Shown here: positions 1-8,063 of the stretch, one piece after another
How positions within the stretch are numbered: position 1 is the stretch's first letter
Layout: each line of letters begins with the position of its first letter
Source: Candidatus Lachnoclostridium stercoripullorum
GTDB lineage: Bacteria; Bacillota; Clostridia; Lachnospirales; Lachnospiraceae
Assembly (NCBI GenBank): GCA_019114845.1
Contig: DXEU01000057.1
Span: forward strand, 1-40,440
Length of the DNA: 40,440 bases
Reading direction: 5' to 3'
Position numbers and translations under genes: made by a program
Notes under the pieces: model-generated
Told to the model about the DNA's origin: nothing
The model's input: the letters and a program-made list of their open reading frames with translations, nothing else
Databases searched by the model: none

Positions 1-188
1 CAAAATTTTTAAGGAGAAGCAGCGAAAGGATAAGCACGAGAACAAACGAACAAAAACAGAAAAATAAATAGGGATTCCCTTTTTTGTGCAACTTCTGATA
101 TGCGGCTGGTTATCGAGTCAACAAAATTATAACAAGTCTCCACTTCTCGCTTTTTTCGTCCAAAATAGGGCACGATATGGACGAAAGG

Positions 189-390
189 ATGAAAGGTTGG
201 ACGAAAAGCCGGGAAAACATGAGCAAGCATGCCTCCAGCCCGTACAACCCCAATATCGTCCATGTGTTCTATCTGGCAGGCTTTATTGAGAGCTGGGGCC
301 GGAAGATCGGGTCATTAGGGTGAGGCCGAACGCTTGAGCGTCAGCCGGAAAACGGTGGCTGCCCGACTGAAAAAGTTAAAAGAAAATAAC
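189..390 (+). pseudogene. Remnant of an AlbA/Schlafen-type ATP-binding transcriptional regulator
   Basis: Two fragments of one protein family survive in different frames. From 189 the frame reads GWTKSRENMSKHASSPYNPN and then IVHVFYLAGFIESWGRK before a TGA at 321. This resembles the C-terminal HATPase_c_4 part of bacterial AlbA_2 (Schlafen-like) ATP-binding proteins, where the usual text is FIESWGRGIEKI. From 322 the next frame reads EAERLSVSRKTVAARLKKLK, which looks like the winged-helix tail of the same proteins. The expected residues between the two parts are missing, so there is an internal deletion plus a frameshift. No N-terminal AlbA_2 domain is visible upstream, and positions 1-180 are AT-rich with nothing recognisable. 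The family call is from memory of its motifs; the broken state is visible directly. Confidence 0.6.
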
Positions 391-394
391 GCAA

Positions 395-437
395 AATGCC
401 CTCACGGCAGGCTGATAAGGCTTGCTGTGAGGGCATT
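395..437. terminator. Bidirectional intrinsic terminator
   Basis: A long GC-rich hairpin pairs 395-411 with 421-437 (GCCCTCAC against GTGAGGGC) with a nine-base loop. A T run follows at 442-448 on the plus strand, and an A-rich tract precedes it (about 370-396), which is U-rich on the minus strand. It lies 17 bases past the minus-strand stop at 454, so it should end the alkyl-sulfatase-like transcript. Confidence 0.8.
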
Positions 438-453
438 GCTGTTTTTTTCGCTG

Positions 454-1701
454 CTAGATTTCCTTGGCGCAGACCAGATAGTAGTGGCGGGCGTTGGCGC
501 TGGTGACGGTGTCGGCGATGGCGGTGAGGCCTTCTTTCTTCAGCTCGTTATCGGCGTGGCCGGCTTTTTCCAGCAGTTCGCACAGCTCCAGGCCCATCTG
601 ATAGCGGCCTGCGGTGTAGAGCTCCCGGATGCGGGAGAGGACGGCGTCCGCATCGCCGATGAGGGCGAGGATTTCCTGGCTGTACTCTCTCTCGGGGACG
701 GGGTCCAGGTGGACGGGGTTGCCGTCAAACCAGCCCACGTAGCCGGCGTAGATGCCCTTGACGGTCCAGCTGACGGTGCCGTAGAACTCCTGCAGGTAGG
801 GGAGATCCCGGTATTTTTCCGGGAGTTTTACCTGCTCCACGGCCTCCAGCATGTCCATGCCCTGGTTCATGCAGTCCAGGGTCTGGAGCAGAATGGACTG
901 GATGGCGTCCCGGAAATTGCCCAGGGTGGTCTGGATTTCCTCCTCCCCGTAGATGGGCAGGGTGTGGCCGGGGAAGAGGATCTTCGGCCGGTAGGAGAGG
1001 ATGAGGCTCAGGGAGTCAACCCAGGCGGCGATGTCCCGGTACTGGCTGCCGCGGATGGCGTAGAGGTTGGGCCAGCAGCCGTAGTAGTTGTCGCCGCAGC
1101 AGAGGACATTTTCCTCCGGCAGCCAGACGAAGAGCTGGTCGTCGGTCTCGCCGGGGGCGGAGACCAGCTTTAGGCGCACGCCGTCGATGACCCGCTCCTC
1201 CTCCTGGGCGGTGAAAAGTGTGGTGGGGGGCAGGAAATCATAGCGGCCGTCGCCCACGGCGTGGCCTTCCCGGATGCCGATGCCCTGGGTGATGCACTCC
1301 TCGTCGGTGAGGCTGTAGCCGAACTGGCGGACGGTGCGCTTCTGGAGGACGTCGTTTAAGCGGTCGTAGTATTTTAATGCGGGTTTGCGGGGGGAGCTCA
1401 TGATGATCTCCTCCGCTGTGGCGCGGAAGGCGCCGGAGCCGCCCCTATGGTCGGGGTGTCCGTGGGTGTAGATGATGGTTTTTACCGGCTTGGAAGTCCA
1501 CTCAGCCAGCAGGGATTTTAACCGCTCCCCCCTCTGGTCGGAGTCCAGGGAGTCGATGAGAATGAGGGAGGTGTCGCCCTCGATGGCGATGGAGTTGCTG
1601 TGGCCCAGGCCGACGACGCAGCGGATGCGGTCTCCGGCCTGGAATACGCGGTATGGGTAAGCTGTCTCAGCGTGGTGCTGCAGGCGCTCTGGTGCAGTCA
1701 T
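454..1701 (-). CDS. MBL-fold hydrolase of the alkyl sulfatase (SdsA1/BDS1) family
   Basis: A 415-residue cytosolic metallo-beta-lactamase-fold protein. The zinc motif HGHPDH sits near residue 80. The downstream part (YYGCWPNLYAIRG, a later PGHTLPIYG segment and a helical tail) matches the catalytic plus dimerisation layout of SdsA1-type alkyl sulfatases, which hydrolyse alkyl sulfate esters. It lacks a signal peptide and is much shorter than SdsA1: the C-terminal SCP2-like domain is absent. It is therefore probably an intracellular relative whose substrate is unknown. The ATG at 1701 has an AAGGAGGA site. The gene stands alone between a promoter at 1748-1776 and a terminator at 395-437. Family membership is fairly sure; sulfatase activity is inferred. 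Confidence 0.75.
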   Translation of the reverse strand: MTAPERLQHHAETAYPYRVFQAGDRIRCVVGLGHSNSIAIEGDTSLILIDSLDSDQRGERLKSLLAEWTSKPVKTIIYTHGHPDHRGGSGAFRATAEEIIMSSPRKPALKYYDRLNDVLQKRTVRQFGYSLTDEECITQGIGIREGHAVGDGRYDFLPPTTLFTAQEEERVIDGVRLKLVSAPGETDDQLFVWLPEENVLCCGDNYYGCWPNLYAIRGSQYRDIAAWVDSLSLILSYRPKILFPGHTLPIYGEEEIQTTLGNFRDAIQSILLQTLDCMNQGMDMLEAVEQVKLPEKYRDLPYLQEFYGTVSWTVKGIYAGYVGWFDGNPVHLDPVPEREYSQEILALIGDADAVLSRIRELYTAGRYQMGLELCELLEKAGHADNELKKEGLTAIADTVTSANARHYYLVCAKEI

Positions 1702-1747
1702 AGTAAGTTCCTCCTTTTGATCTGGTATGTCAGATGGTTCTGACTTT

Positions 1748-1776
1748 ATTTTAGGGGAAAGGGAGCGCCGTGTAAA
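1748..1776 (-). promoter_or_regulatory. Promoter of the alkyl-sulfatase-like gene with small dyad
   Basis: On the minus strand TTTACA (1771-1776) and TAAAAT (1748-1753) are exactly 17 bases apart. Just past the expected start site is a short dyad, ATCTG-N6-CAGAT (1720-1735), which could be a repressor site. The dyad is weak evidence on its own. Confidence 0.6.
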
Positions 1777-1828
1777 GTAGTTACTTTTTTGTGCCTGTAG
1801 GGGATTCCCGGCGGTGGGATCCTAGGCT

Positions 1829-3721
1829 TTATATCAGGCCGGGGAGATGGGACACGAGGCCCAGGAGATGGTACAGGCCGTTTGCGGCCGCGCAGAGGAG
1901 AATGCCGGCGGCGGTGGGCAGGAGGACGGCGGCGGCCGTCCATTTGAGGCTGCCGGTCTCCCGGTGGATGGTAAGGCAGGTGGTGGAGCAGGGCCAGTGG
2001 AAGAGGCAGAAAATCATCAGGCACAGGGGGGTGATTGCCGTCCAGCCCTGGGCGGCCAGGATGCCGGAGAGGGCGGAGATTTCTTCCAGCTGGGTCAGAG
2101 TTCCCGCCTGGAGGTAGGCCATGAGCATGATGGGCAGCACGATCTCGTTGGCGGGAAAGCCCAGGAGGAAGGCGGCCAGAATGACGCCGTCCAGGCCCAT
2201 GAGGCGGCCCAGGGGATCCAGGAGGCCGGTGAAGGCGGCTAGGAGGCTGGGGGAGTCTGGGCCGGCGGGGACCAGCCAGCCGCCGGAAGGGCCGGCGAAG
2301 GAGAGATTGGCCAGGAGCCAGATGACGAGCCCCGCGGGGGCGGCCACGGCTGCGGCCCTTCCCAGGACAAAGAGAGTGCGGTCCAGGACGGAGCGGATCA
2401 GGACTTTTCCGATCTGGGGGCGGCGGTAGGGGGGAAGCTCCAGGGTGAAGGCGGAGGGGAGCCCCCTTAACAGGGTGTGGGACAGCAGCCAGGAGGACGC
2501 CAGGGTCATGGCCACGGCGGCCAGGATGAGAAGGGTCAGGGCGGCTGCGGATGCCAGGGAGGAGGCTGCGGTTCCCGCCAGGATGAAGAACAGGGAGATC
2601 ATGGTGAACAGGGTGGGCAGCCGTCCGTTGCAGGGCAGGAAGGCATTGGTGAGGATGGCGATGAGCCGCTCCCTGGGGGAGTCGATGATCCGGCAGCCGG
2701 TGACGCCCACGGCGTTGCAGCCCAAGCCCATGGCCATGGTGAGGCACTGTTTGCCGCAGGCGCGGCATTTCTGGAAAGCCCGGTCCATGTTGAAGGCGGC
2801 CCGGGGCAGGTATCCCAGGTCCTCCAGCAGGGTGAACAGGGGAAAGAAGATGGCCATGGGGGGCAGCATGACGGAGACCACCCAGGCCAGAACCCGGTAG
2901 ATGCCGAACACCAGGCAGTCCACGGCTCGGGGGGAGACGCCCAGGGCGCTGAGGACGGAGGCCAGGGGCTGCTCGGCGGAGAACAGGAGGTCCCACAGCA
3001 GTCTGGACGGGTAGTTTGCGCCGGCCATGGACAGCCAGAAGACGCCGAAGAGGAGGAGGAGCATGATCAGGGGACCCAGGACGGGGCCGGTGACCAGGCG
3101 GTCGATGATTTCCTCCCGGCGGCGGTAATCGGGGCGGGTGAAGCGGACGGCCTCGGCGGCCAGCTGTCTGGGGGAGAAATCCAGGCAGTCATAGCAGAAG
3201 CGCTGGCCGGAGGTCTCCCGGATGACCTGGCGCAGATGGTCCAGATCCTTCTTTGAGCGGGCGCAGGAGGGGAGAACGGGGATCTGCAGCACGTCCTGAA
3301 GGAGGGACAGATCGGTCTCGATGCCCTTTTTGCGCGCCTCGTCCCAGAGATTGACGCAGAGAATCACCGGCGTGCCCCTGTCGTGGACGGCCGGCAGGGA
3401 GAGAACCTGCTTTAACAGGTGCAGGCCCCGCTCCAGGCAGGTGGCGTCGCAGAGGAGGACGATGAGGTTTGCCAGTCCGGAGGTGAGGAAATCCCTGGTC
3501 ACCTCCTCCTCCCGGGAGCGGGTGTCCAGGGAGTAGACGCCGGGGAGGTCGATGAGAAAGTAGTCCCGGCCCTCCGCCGAAAAAGTGCCTCCGGCGGCGG
3601 TGACCGTCACGCCGGGCCAGTTGCCGGTGTGCTGGCGCAGGCCCGTCAGGCCGTTAAAGATGGTGCTTTTGCCCACGTTGGGGTTTCCGGTGAGGGCAAC
3701 AACGGTGCGAGTTTTTTCCAT
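1829..3721 (-). CDS. feoB: Ferrous iron transport protein B (FeoB)
   Basis: FeoB imports Fe(II) across the cytoplasmic membrane under control of an N-terminal G domain. Visible motifs are G1 GNPNVGKST (residues 12-20), the FeoB signature TGLRQHTGNWPGVTV, G3 DLPG and G4 NLWD. A helical spacer follows, then a polytopic membrane part from about residue 210. The two Gate-type segments are seen (GLGCNAVGVTGCRIIDSPRE with PCNGRLPTLF; and LLGFPANEIVLPIMLM). At 630 residues it is at the short end for the family but looks intact. The start follows GGAGAACTCCC. The usual partner feoA lies 0.9 kb upstream on the same strand, beyond an opposing gene, so the two are unlikely to share the standard feoAB message. 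Confidence 0.95.
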   Translation of the reverse strand: MEKTRTVVALTGNPNVGKSTIFNGLTGLRQHTGNWPGVTVTAAGGTFSAEGRDYFLIDLPGVYSLDTRSREEEVTRDFLTSGLANLIVLLCDATCLERGLHLLKQVLSLPAVHDRGTPVILCVNLWDEARKKGIETDLSLLQDVLQIPVLPSCARSKKDLDHLRQVIRETSGQRFCYDCLDFSPRQLAAEAVRFTRPDYRRREEIIDRLVTGPVLGPLIMLLLLFGVFWLSMAGANYPSRLLWDLLFSAEQPLASVLSALGVSPRAVDCLVFGIYRVLAWVVSVMLPPMAIFFPLFTLLEDLGYLPRAAFNMDRAFQKCRACGKQCLTMAMGLGCNAVGVTGCRIIDSPRERLIAILTNAFLPCNGRLPTLFTMISLFFILAGTAASSLASAAALTLLILAAVAMTLASSWLLSHTLLRGLPSAFTLELPPYRRPQIGKVLIRSVLDRTLFVLGRAAAVAAPAGLVIWLLANLSFAGPSGGWLVPAGPDSPSLLAAFTGLLDPLGRLMGLDGVILAAFLLGFPANEIVLPIMLMAYLQAGTLTQLEEISALSGILAAQGWTAITPLCLMIFCLFHWPCSTTCLTIHRETGSLKWTAAAVLLPTAAGILLCAAANGLYHLLGLVSHLPGLI

Positions 3722-3827
3722 GGGAGTTCTCCGGATATTTGATCGCCTTACCCTTTAGATATGCGGGGGACAAATCTGCCGTGCCCTTCATATATTAAAC
3801 TGAGAGAGAAAACAGGAAGTGTATCGT

Positions 3828-4562
3828 ATGAGAGACATCAGCCAGCTGCACCCGGTGCTCCAGGAAAAGCTGCGGCAGGTGGAGAAGGCCTGCGGGGAGC
3901 GGGGACTCCCTATCGGCATCGGCGAGTGCATCCGCACGGTGGAGGAGCAGAATGAACTCTACGCCCAGGGGCGGACCAAGCCGGGGCAGATTGTGACCAA
4001 CGCCAAGGGAACGTCCTATTCTTCCATGCACCAGTGGGGCGTGGCCTTTGATTTCTACAGAAAGGACGGGAAAGGCTCCTACGAGGACGGGGATGGATTT
4101 TTCCAGAAGGTGGGGGAGATCGGCAAGGAATTTGGCCTGGAGTGGGGCGGAGACTGGAAATCCATTGTGGATAAGCCCCATCTGCAGCTGCCGGACTGGG
4201 GATCTACGCCGAAGCTGCTGAAAAAGGAGTACAGGACGCCCCAGGCATTTATGGAGACCTGGCCGGCGGGGGGCTGGCAGTTTGACGGGACGGGCTGGCT
4301 CCACAGGAGGAGCGACGGCCTCTACACCCGCAACGACTGGGAATTCATCGACGGCTACTGGTATTGGTTTGACGGGGCGGGACATGCCGTGGAGGACGCG
4401 TGGTACTCCTACAAGGGGAAATGGTACTATATGGGGCACGATGGGAAAATGGTCACGGGCCTGAGGATTATCGAGGGGAAGGTGTACTATTTTTATGAGG
4501 AGGGGGCCATGGCGGAGACGGCGGTCACCCTGACTCCCGGGGAAGATGGGAGCCTGGGGTGA
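3828..4562 (+). CDS. M15-family peptidoglycan peptidase with wall-binding repeats (lysin-like)
   Basis: A 244-residue protein. Residues 1-140 form a CwlK/endolysin-type L-Ala-D-Glu or D,D-peptidase domain, with zinc-site motifs SSMHQWGVAFDF and, further on, DKPHLQL. The rest holds aromatic wall-binding repeats of the choline-binding type (GWQFDGTGWLH, GYWYWFDGAGHA, GKWYYMGHDGKM, GKVYYFYEEG). There is no signal peptide, as in phage endolysins that exit through a holin. The ATG at 3828 is preferred over a GTG at 3819 because AGGAAG lies at a normal distance. No holin or other phage gene is nearby. It sits on the opposite strand between feoA and feoB. It could be a domesticated lysin or an autolysin; which one is inference. 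Confidence 0.8.
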   Translation: MRDISQLHPVLQEKLRQVEKACGERGLPIGIGECIRTVEEQNELYAQGRTKPGQIVTNAKGTSYSSMHQWGVAFDFYRKDGKGSYEDGDGFFQKVGEIGKEFGLEWGGDWKSIVDKPHLQLPDWGSTPKLLKKEYRTPQAFMETWPAGGWQFDGTGWLHRRSDGLYTRNDWEFIDGYWYWFDGAGHAVEDAWYSYKGKWYYMGHDGKMVTGLRIIEGKVYYFYEEGAMAETAVTLTPGEDGSLG

Positions 4563-4606
4563 GCTGGCCGCCTGGGTGTTTGTCGGCGGAACTTTGAATT
4601 AAAATG

Positions 4607-4843
4607 TCAGTCTGCCACGGGCTGCACGAAGATTTCCCTGGCGTTTTCGTAGCGCAGGGCGATGACGGCCCCCCGCACCAGGTAGGCACGCATGCCCTTT
4701 CCCGGCTTTTTCAGCACGCAGGAGACGGTTTCCCCCGGGGAGAAGCCCAGGTCGTCCAGGCGGCCTGCCATGGAAGGGCTGCTGGCGATCCAGACCACCT
4801 CCGCCTGGACGCCGGGTTCTATATAAGTCAATGGGATGACCAT
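4607..4843 (-). CDS. feoA: Ferrous iron transport protein A (FeoA)
   Basis: A 78-residue SH3-like beta-barrel protein that supports FeoB in the cytosol. The pattern is typical: an N-terminal YIEPGVQAEV, then a helix with GRLDDLGFSPGETV, then basic strands ending in RGAVIALRYENAREIFV. The ATG at 4843 has only a weak ribosome binding site. The gene lies 47 bases after sfsA on the same strand, so it is probably expressed by readthrough from the sfsA promoter. Its partner feoB is separated by the opposing lysin-like gene. Confidence 0.85.
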   Translation of the reverse strand: MVIPLTYIEPGVQAEVVWIASSPSMAGRLDDLGFSPGETVSCVLKKPGKGMRAYLVRGAVIALRYENAREIFVQPVAD

Positions 4844-4890
4844 AAATGTTCACCGCGGATATTCCTCTTACTGCTATGCTATGCGGCGGC

Positions 4891-5592
4891 TCAGGGAAGT
4901 TTTACCGGAACCGGAGCGTCGATGGCCAGGGAGAGGGTGCCGGCGGCCTCGTCCAGGGAGACCAGGCAGTCCCTGGCCAGGATCTGAACGCCGGCGTCTG
5001 CGGCGTCCCGGAGCGCCAGCCCGAACTCCGGCTGGGTGGCCATGTTGGGCTCAAAGGAGGAGACGCCTTTCATCTGGATGACAAAGAGAACGGCGGCATC
5101 CATGCCCTCACCGGCCATGCGGGTCAGCTCCCGGATATGGCGGACGCCCCGCAGGGTGGGAGCGTCCGGGAAGCGGGCGGTGCCGTTCTCCTCCAGGGTG
5201 ACGCCCTTGACCTCCATAAATCCGGGATTTCCGCCCCGGGTGAAGGCCAGATCGAAGCGGGAGTTTCCGAAGGTCACCTCCCGGCGGAGATCTGCGAGCT
5301 GCGGGGAGGTGCGCAGCCACTCCCAGGCGGCCTGGTTGGGGGCCTGGGAGTCCATGTTTATGAGGACGCCGCTCTTCCAGACGGCGATGAGGGAGTACTC
5401 TGTCTTGCGGCCGGCGGCCTTGGCGTCCGGGTGGAACTGGACCAGGACGGAGGCCCCGGGGAGAAGGAGCTCCCGGCAGCGGCCGGTGTTCTTCACGTGG
5501 CAGACCGTCTCCCTGCCGCGGATGAGAACGCGGGCGGTGAAGCGGTTGGGGCGGGCCAGGAAAATGCCCGGCTCTATGTTTTCGTAGGTCAT
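4891..5592 (-). CDS. sfsA: DNA/RNA nuclease SfsA (sugar fermentation stimulation protein family)
   Basis: A 233-residue protein with the full SfsA pattern: FLARPNRFTARV, CHVKNTGRCRELLLPGA, the nuclease-like core FGNSRFDLAF followed by FMEVKGVTL, and FPDAPTLRGVRHIREL. The family has an OB-like N-terminal fold and a PD-(D/E)xK-like nuclease core; its cellular role is still loosely defined. The start at 5592 has an AAGGAAG-like site about ten bases upstream. It reads from a promoter that overlaps that of thrC and is followed by feoA. Confidence 0.92.
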   Translation of the reverse strand: MTYENIEPGIFLARPNRFTARVLIRGRETVCHVKNTGRCRELLLPGASVLVQFHPDAKAAGRKTEYSLIAVWKSGVLINMDSQAPNQAAWEWLRTSPQLADLRREVTFGNSRFDLAFTRGGNPGFMEVKGVTLEENGTARFPDAPTLRGVRHIRELTRMAGEGMDAAVLFVIQMKGVSSFEPNMATQPEFGLALRDAADAGVQILARDCLVSLDEAAGTLSLAIDAPVPVKLP

Positions 5593-5639
5593 GGCGGATT
5601 CTTCCTTTCAGGGGCGGCTGCAGGCCGCCAAATGCCCAC

Positions 5640-5668
5640 ATTATACAGCAAAAATTCTTGTACGCCAA
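5640..5668 (-). promoter_or_regulatory. sfsA promoter
   Basis: On the minus strand TTGGCG (5663-5668) and a perfect TATAAT (5640-5645) are separated by 17 bases. Its -35 box overlaps the thrC -35 box by one base, so the two polymerases would occupy the same DNA. Confidence 0.65.
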
Positions 5669-5686
5669 GGAAAATTGTGTTAGAAT
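5658..5686 (+). promoter_or_regulatory. thrC promoter
   Basis: TTGTAC (5658-5663) and TAGAAT (5681-5686) are 17 bases apart, giving a leader of roughly 25 bases before the thrC start. That is too short for a T-box or attenuator. Confidence 0.6.
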
Positions 5687-5718
5687 TGGGGCAAATTTAA
5701 GGAAGGAAGTGGAATGCC

Positions 5719-7206
5719 ATGAATATCACATACCAGAGCACCCGGGGAGGGGAGAGGGGGCTTACGGCCTCCCAGGCGATTTTGAAGGGGCTGGCGGTGG
5801 ACGGCGGCCTTTTTATGCCGGATCAGATTCCCCAGCTGGATGTCTCTATGGGACAGCTGGCAAAGATGTCCTATCAGGAGATCGCCTACGAGGTGATGAA
5901 GCTGTTTCTCACCGATTTTACGGAGGAGGAGCTGAAGGGCTGCATCGCCAGGGCCTACGATGAGAAATTTGACTGCCCGGAGATCGCCGTGCTGTCCAAG
6001 GCCGACGGGGATTACTATCTGGAGCTGTATCATGGCAGCACCATCGCATTTAAGGACATGGCTCTGTCCATCCTTCCGCACCTCATGACCACGGCGGCGA
6101 AGAAGAACGGGGTTTCCAACGAGATCGTGATTCTGGCGGCCACCTCCGGGGACACGGGTAAGGCGGCCATGGCCGGATTTGCGGATGTGCCGGGCACCCG
6201 GATCATCGTATTTTACCCCAAGGGGGGTGTGAGCCGCATCCAGGAGCTGCAGATGGTGACCCAGAAGGGGGACAACACGGCGGTGGTGGCCATCCACGGA
6301 AACTTCGACGACGCCCAGACTGGGGTGAAGAAGATTTTCAGCGACCGGGAGTTTGAGAAGCGGCTGGCTGCAAAGGGATTCCAGCTCTCCTCCGCCAACT
6401 CCATCAACGTGGGACGTCTGGTGCCCCAGATCGCCTACTACGTGTACGCCTACGCCAAACTCCTGGAAAATGGGGAGATCGCCGACGGGGAGCTCGTCAA
6501 CGTGACGGTGCCCACGGGAAATTTCGGCAATATCCTGGCGGCCTATCTGGCAAAGCGGATGGGGACGCCCATCGGCCGCCTGATCTGCGCCTCCAACGAG
6601 AACAAGGTGCTCTACGATTTCTTCTCCACCGGCGTCTACGACCGGGAGAGACCGTTTATCCTCACCAGCTCTCCTTCCATGGACATCCTGATCTCCAGCA
6701 ACCTGGAGCGGCTGATCTACCTGAGCTGCGGCTGCGATGCGGAGAAGACGGCGGGGCTCATGGAGGAGCTCTCCAGAGACGGCAGGTACGCGGTGACGGA
6801 GGATATGCGGGCGTTCATGGCGGACTTCTGGGGCGGATACGCCGATGAGAAGGAGAACGCCTCCGTGATTCAGGCAGTGTTTAGATCCTGCGGCTATTTG
6901 ATGGACACTCACACCGGGGTGGCGGCGGCGGTGAGCCGCCAGTACAAGCGGGAGACGGGGGATGAGAGAAAGATGCTCATCGCCTCCACGGCCAGCCCCT
7001 TCAAGTTCTCCGGCAGCGTGCTGGAGGCCATCCAGGGGAGACTGGACGGCGGGGACGAGTTCGCCGTGGTAGACGAGCTCTCCCGGATATCCGGGGTTCC
7101 GGTGCCGGCGGCGGTGGAGGAGATCCGCACAGCCCTGGTGCGCCACACCAGGGAGTGCAGCCCGGAACAGATGGAGGAGGAAGTGGCAGATATTTTAGGA
7201 TGCTGA
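5719..7206 (+). CDS. thrC: Threonine synthase
   Basis: A 495-residue PLP enzyme that converts O-phosphohomoserine to threonine, the last step of threonine biosynthesis. The N-terminal STRGGERGLTASQAILKGLA and DGGLFMP segments are typical of the longer threonine synthase class. The PLP lysine is in HGSTIAFKD (Lys112), and ATSGDTGKAA is the phosphate-binding region. The start has GGAAGGAAG upstream. No other threonine genes are adjacent. A short leader argues against riboswitch control. A hairpin at 7225-7258 follows. Confidence 0.95.
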   Translation: MNITYQSTRGGERGLTASQAILKGLAVDGGLFMPDQIPQLDVSMGQLAKMSYQEIAYEVMKLFLTDFTEEELKGCIARAYDEKFDCPEIAVLSKADGDYYLELYHGSTIAFKDMALSILPHLMTTAAKKNGVSNEIVILAATSGDTGKAAMAGFADVPGTRIIVFYPKGGVSRIQELQMVTQKGDNTAVVAIHGNFDDAQTGVKKIFSDREFEKRLAAKGFQLSSANSINVGRLVPQIAYYVYAYAKLLENGEIADGELVNVTVPTGNFGNILAAYLAKRMGTPIGRLICASNENKVLYDFFSTGVYDRERPFILTSSPSMDILISSNLERLIYLSCGCDAEKTAGLMEELSRDGRYAVTEDMRAFMADFWGGYADEKENASVIQAVFRSCGYLMDTHTGVAAAVSRQYKRETGDERKMLIASTASPFKFSGSVLEAIQGRLDGGDEFAVVDELSRISGVPVPAAVEEIRTALVRHTRECSPEQMEEEVADILGC

Positions 7207-7224
7207 GGGCGTGATTGACGGATG

Positions 7225-7258
7225 AGAGGGTGTCCCAGGAAAATGGGAGTCACCCTCT
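7225..7258 (+). terminator. Probable terminator after thrC
   Basis: AGAGGGTG (7225-7232) pairs with CACCCTCT (7251-7258), and an inner CCC/GGG extends the stem. The following tract TATTCTG is only moderately T-rich, so termination may be partial. Confidence 0.5.
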
Positions 7259-7335
7259 TATTCTGTCGCCGCAAGTCCGGGGAGCGGACGGCGCACGCCA
7301 TGACTGGATGAGGGAAAGGAGGAGCTGGCGCTGTC

Positions 7336-8046
7336 ATGGAATACGGGGAAGAGAGAGGCGGGATGACGGGGACGGAGCTGAAACTGCTGGCCATGGCGTC
7401 CATGGCTCTGGACCACGGCGCTTACGTGCTGCTGTACCCCCTGACCGCCGGAGATGAGGCCCTCTATGGGTTCTACCTGGCTCTGCGGGCGGCGGGGCGG
7501 CTGGCCTTTCCCATCTACGCCTTTCTGCTGGTCCAGGGATTTCTGCACACGTCGGGAAAGGGGAGGTATCTGGCCAGGCTGTGCGCGTTTGCCCTGATCT
7601 CGGAGATTCCCTTTGACCTGGCCATCGCCGGGGAGCTGGTGTATCCGGGGGCGCAGAATGTCTTTGTGACGCTGGCGGCGGGGATGGGAACCCTGTGGGC
7701 CATGGAGCGCTGGGGGAGAGACCGGCTGTTTCCGTCGGCCCTGATCGCCCTGGCGGGGGGATTGGCGGCGGAGCTTTTGCGGGCGGATTACGGGCTGCAG
7801 GGGGTTCTCCTGCCGGCGGTGATCTACCTGTTCCGCCGGGATCCGGCGGCCCGGATGACGGGGGAGCTGGCGGTTCTGGCCACGCTCCTGCGGGGGCCCC
7901 GGGATATCCCCTGCCTCCTTGCGGTGCCCATTACGGAGCGGTATAATGGGAGGAGAGGCCCCAGGCTGGGACTGTGGGCCTACTGGTTTTACCCGCTCCA
8001 TCTGCTGGCCTTTCTGGGGCTGCGGATGGCGGCGGCTGCACTGTGA
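7336..8046 (+). CDS. TraX-family integral membrane protein
   Basis: A 236-residue polytopic membrane protein of the TraX family (first described as the F-pilin acetylase TraX, but common in chromosomes of gut Clostridia). Diagnostic text includes LLAMASMALDHGAYVL, GRLAFPIYAFLLVQGFLHTS, RLCAFALISEIPFDLA, QNVFVTLAAG, and a C-terminal YNGRRGPRLG with YWFYPLHLLAFL. Acetyltransferase activity is only inferred, and no pilin or conjugation gene is nearby. AAAGGAGGAG lies about 11 bases before the ATG at 7336; an internal ATG at 7363 (MTGTELK) is possible. It is read in line with tatD, 17 bases downstream. Confidence 0.85.
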   Translation: MEYGEERGGMTGTELKLLAMASMALDHGAYVLLYPLTAGDEALYGFYLALRAAGRLAFPIYAFLLVQGFLHTSGKGRYLARLCAFALISEIPFDLAIAGELVYPGAQNVFVTLAAGMGTLWAMERWGRDRLFPSALIALAGGLAAELLRADYGLQGVLLPAVIYLFRRDPAARMTGELAVLATLLRGPRDIPCLLAVPITERYNGRRGPRLGLWAYWFYPLHLLAFLGLRMAAAAL

Positions 8047-8063
8047 CATTTTGGAGGAGACAT

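Noticed and set aside
334-1173. A 279-codon plus-strand frame starting in the left-edge remnant
   Set aside because: Only its first 20 or so residues look real (the winged-helix remnant). The rest is antisense to the alkyl-sulfatase-like gene and is Gly/Val/Asp-rich shadow text.
1746-2996. A 416-codon minus-strand frame inside feoB
   Set aside because: Pro/Arg/His-rich out-of-frame reading of feoB; no motif.
3828-4562. Prophage indicated by the lysin-like gene
   Set aside because: No holin, terminase, capsid, integrase or attachment site is visible around it; neighbours are core genes.
5687-5718. T-box or attenuator before thrC or asnA
   Set aside because: Both leaders are only about 25 bases from the predicted start sites, too short for a T-box.
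5680-7146. A 488-codon minus-strand frame opposite thrC
   Set aside because: Antisense shadow of a well-supported threonine synthase gene; no motif or good ribosome site.
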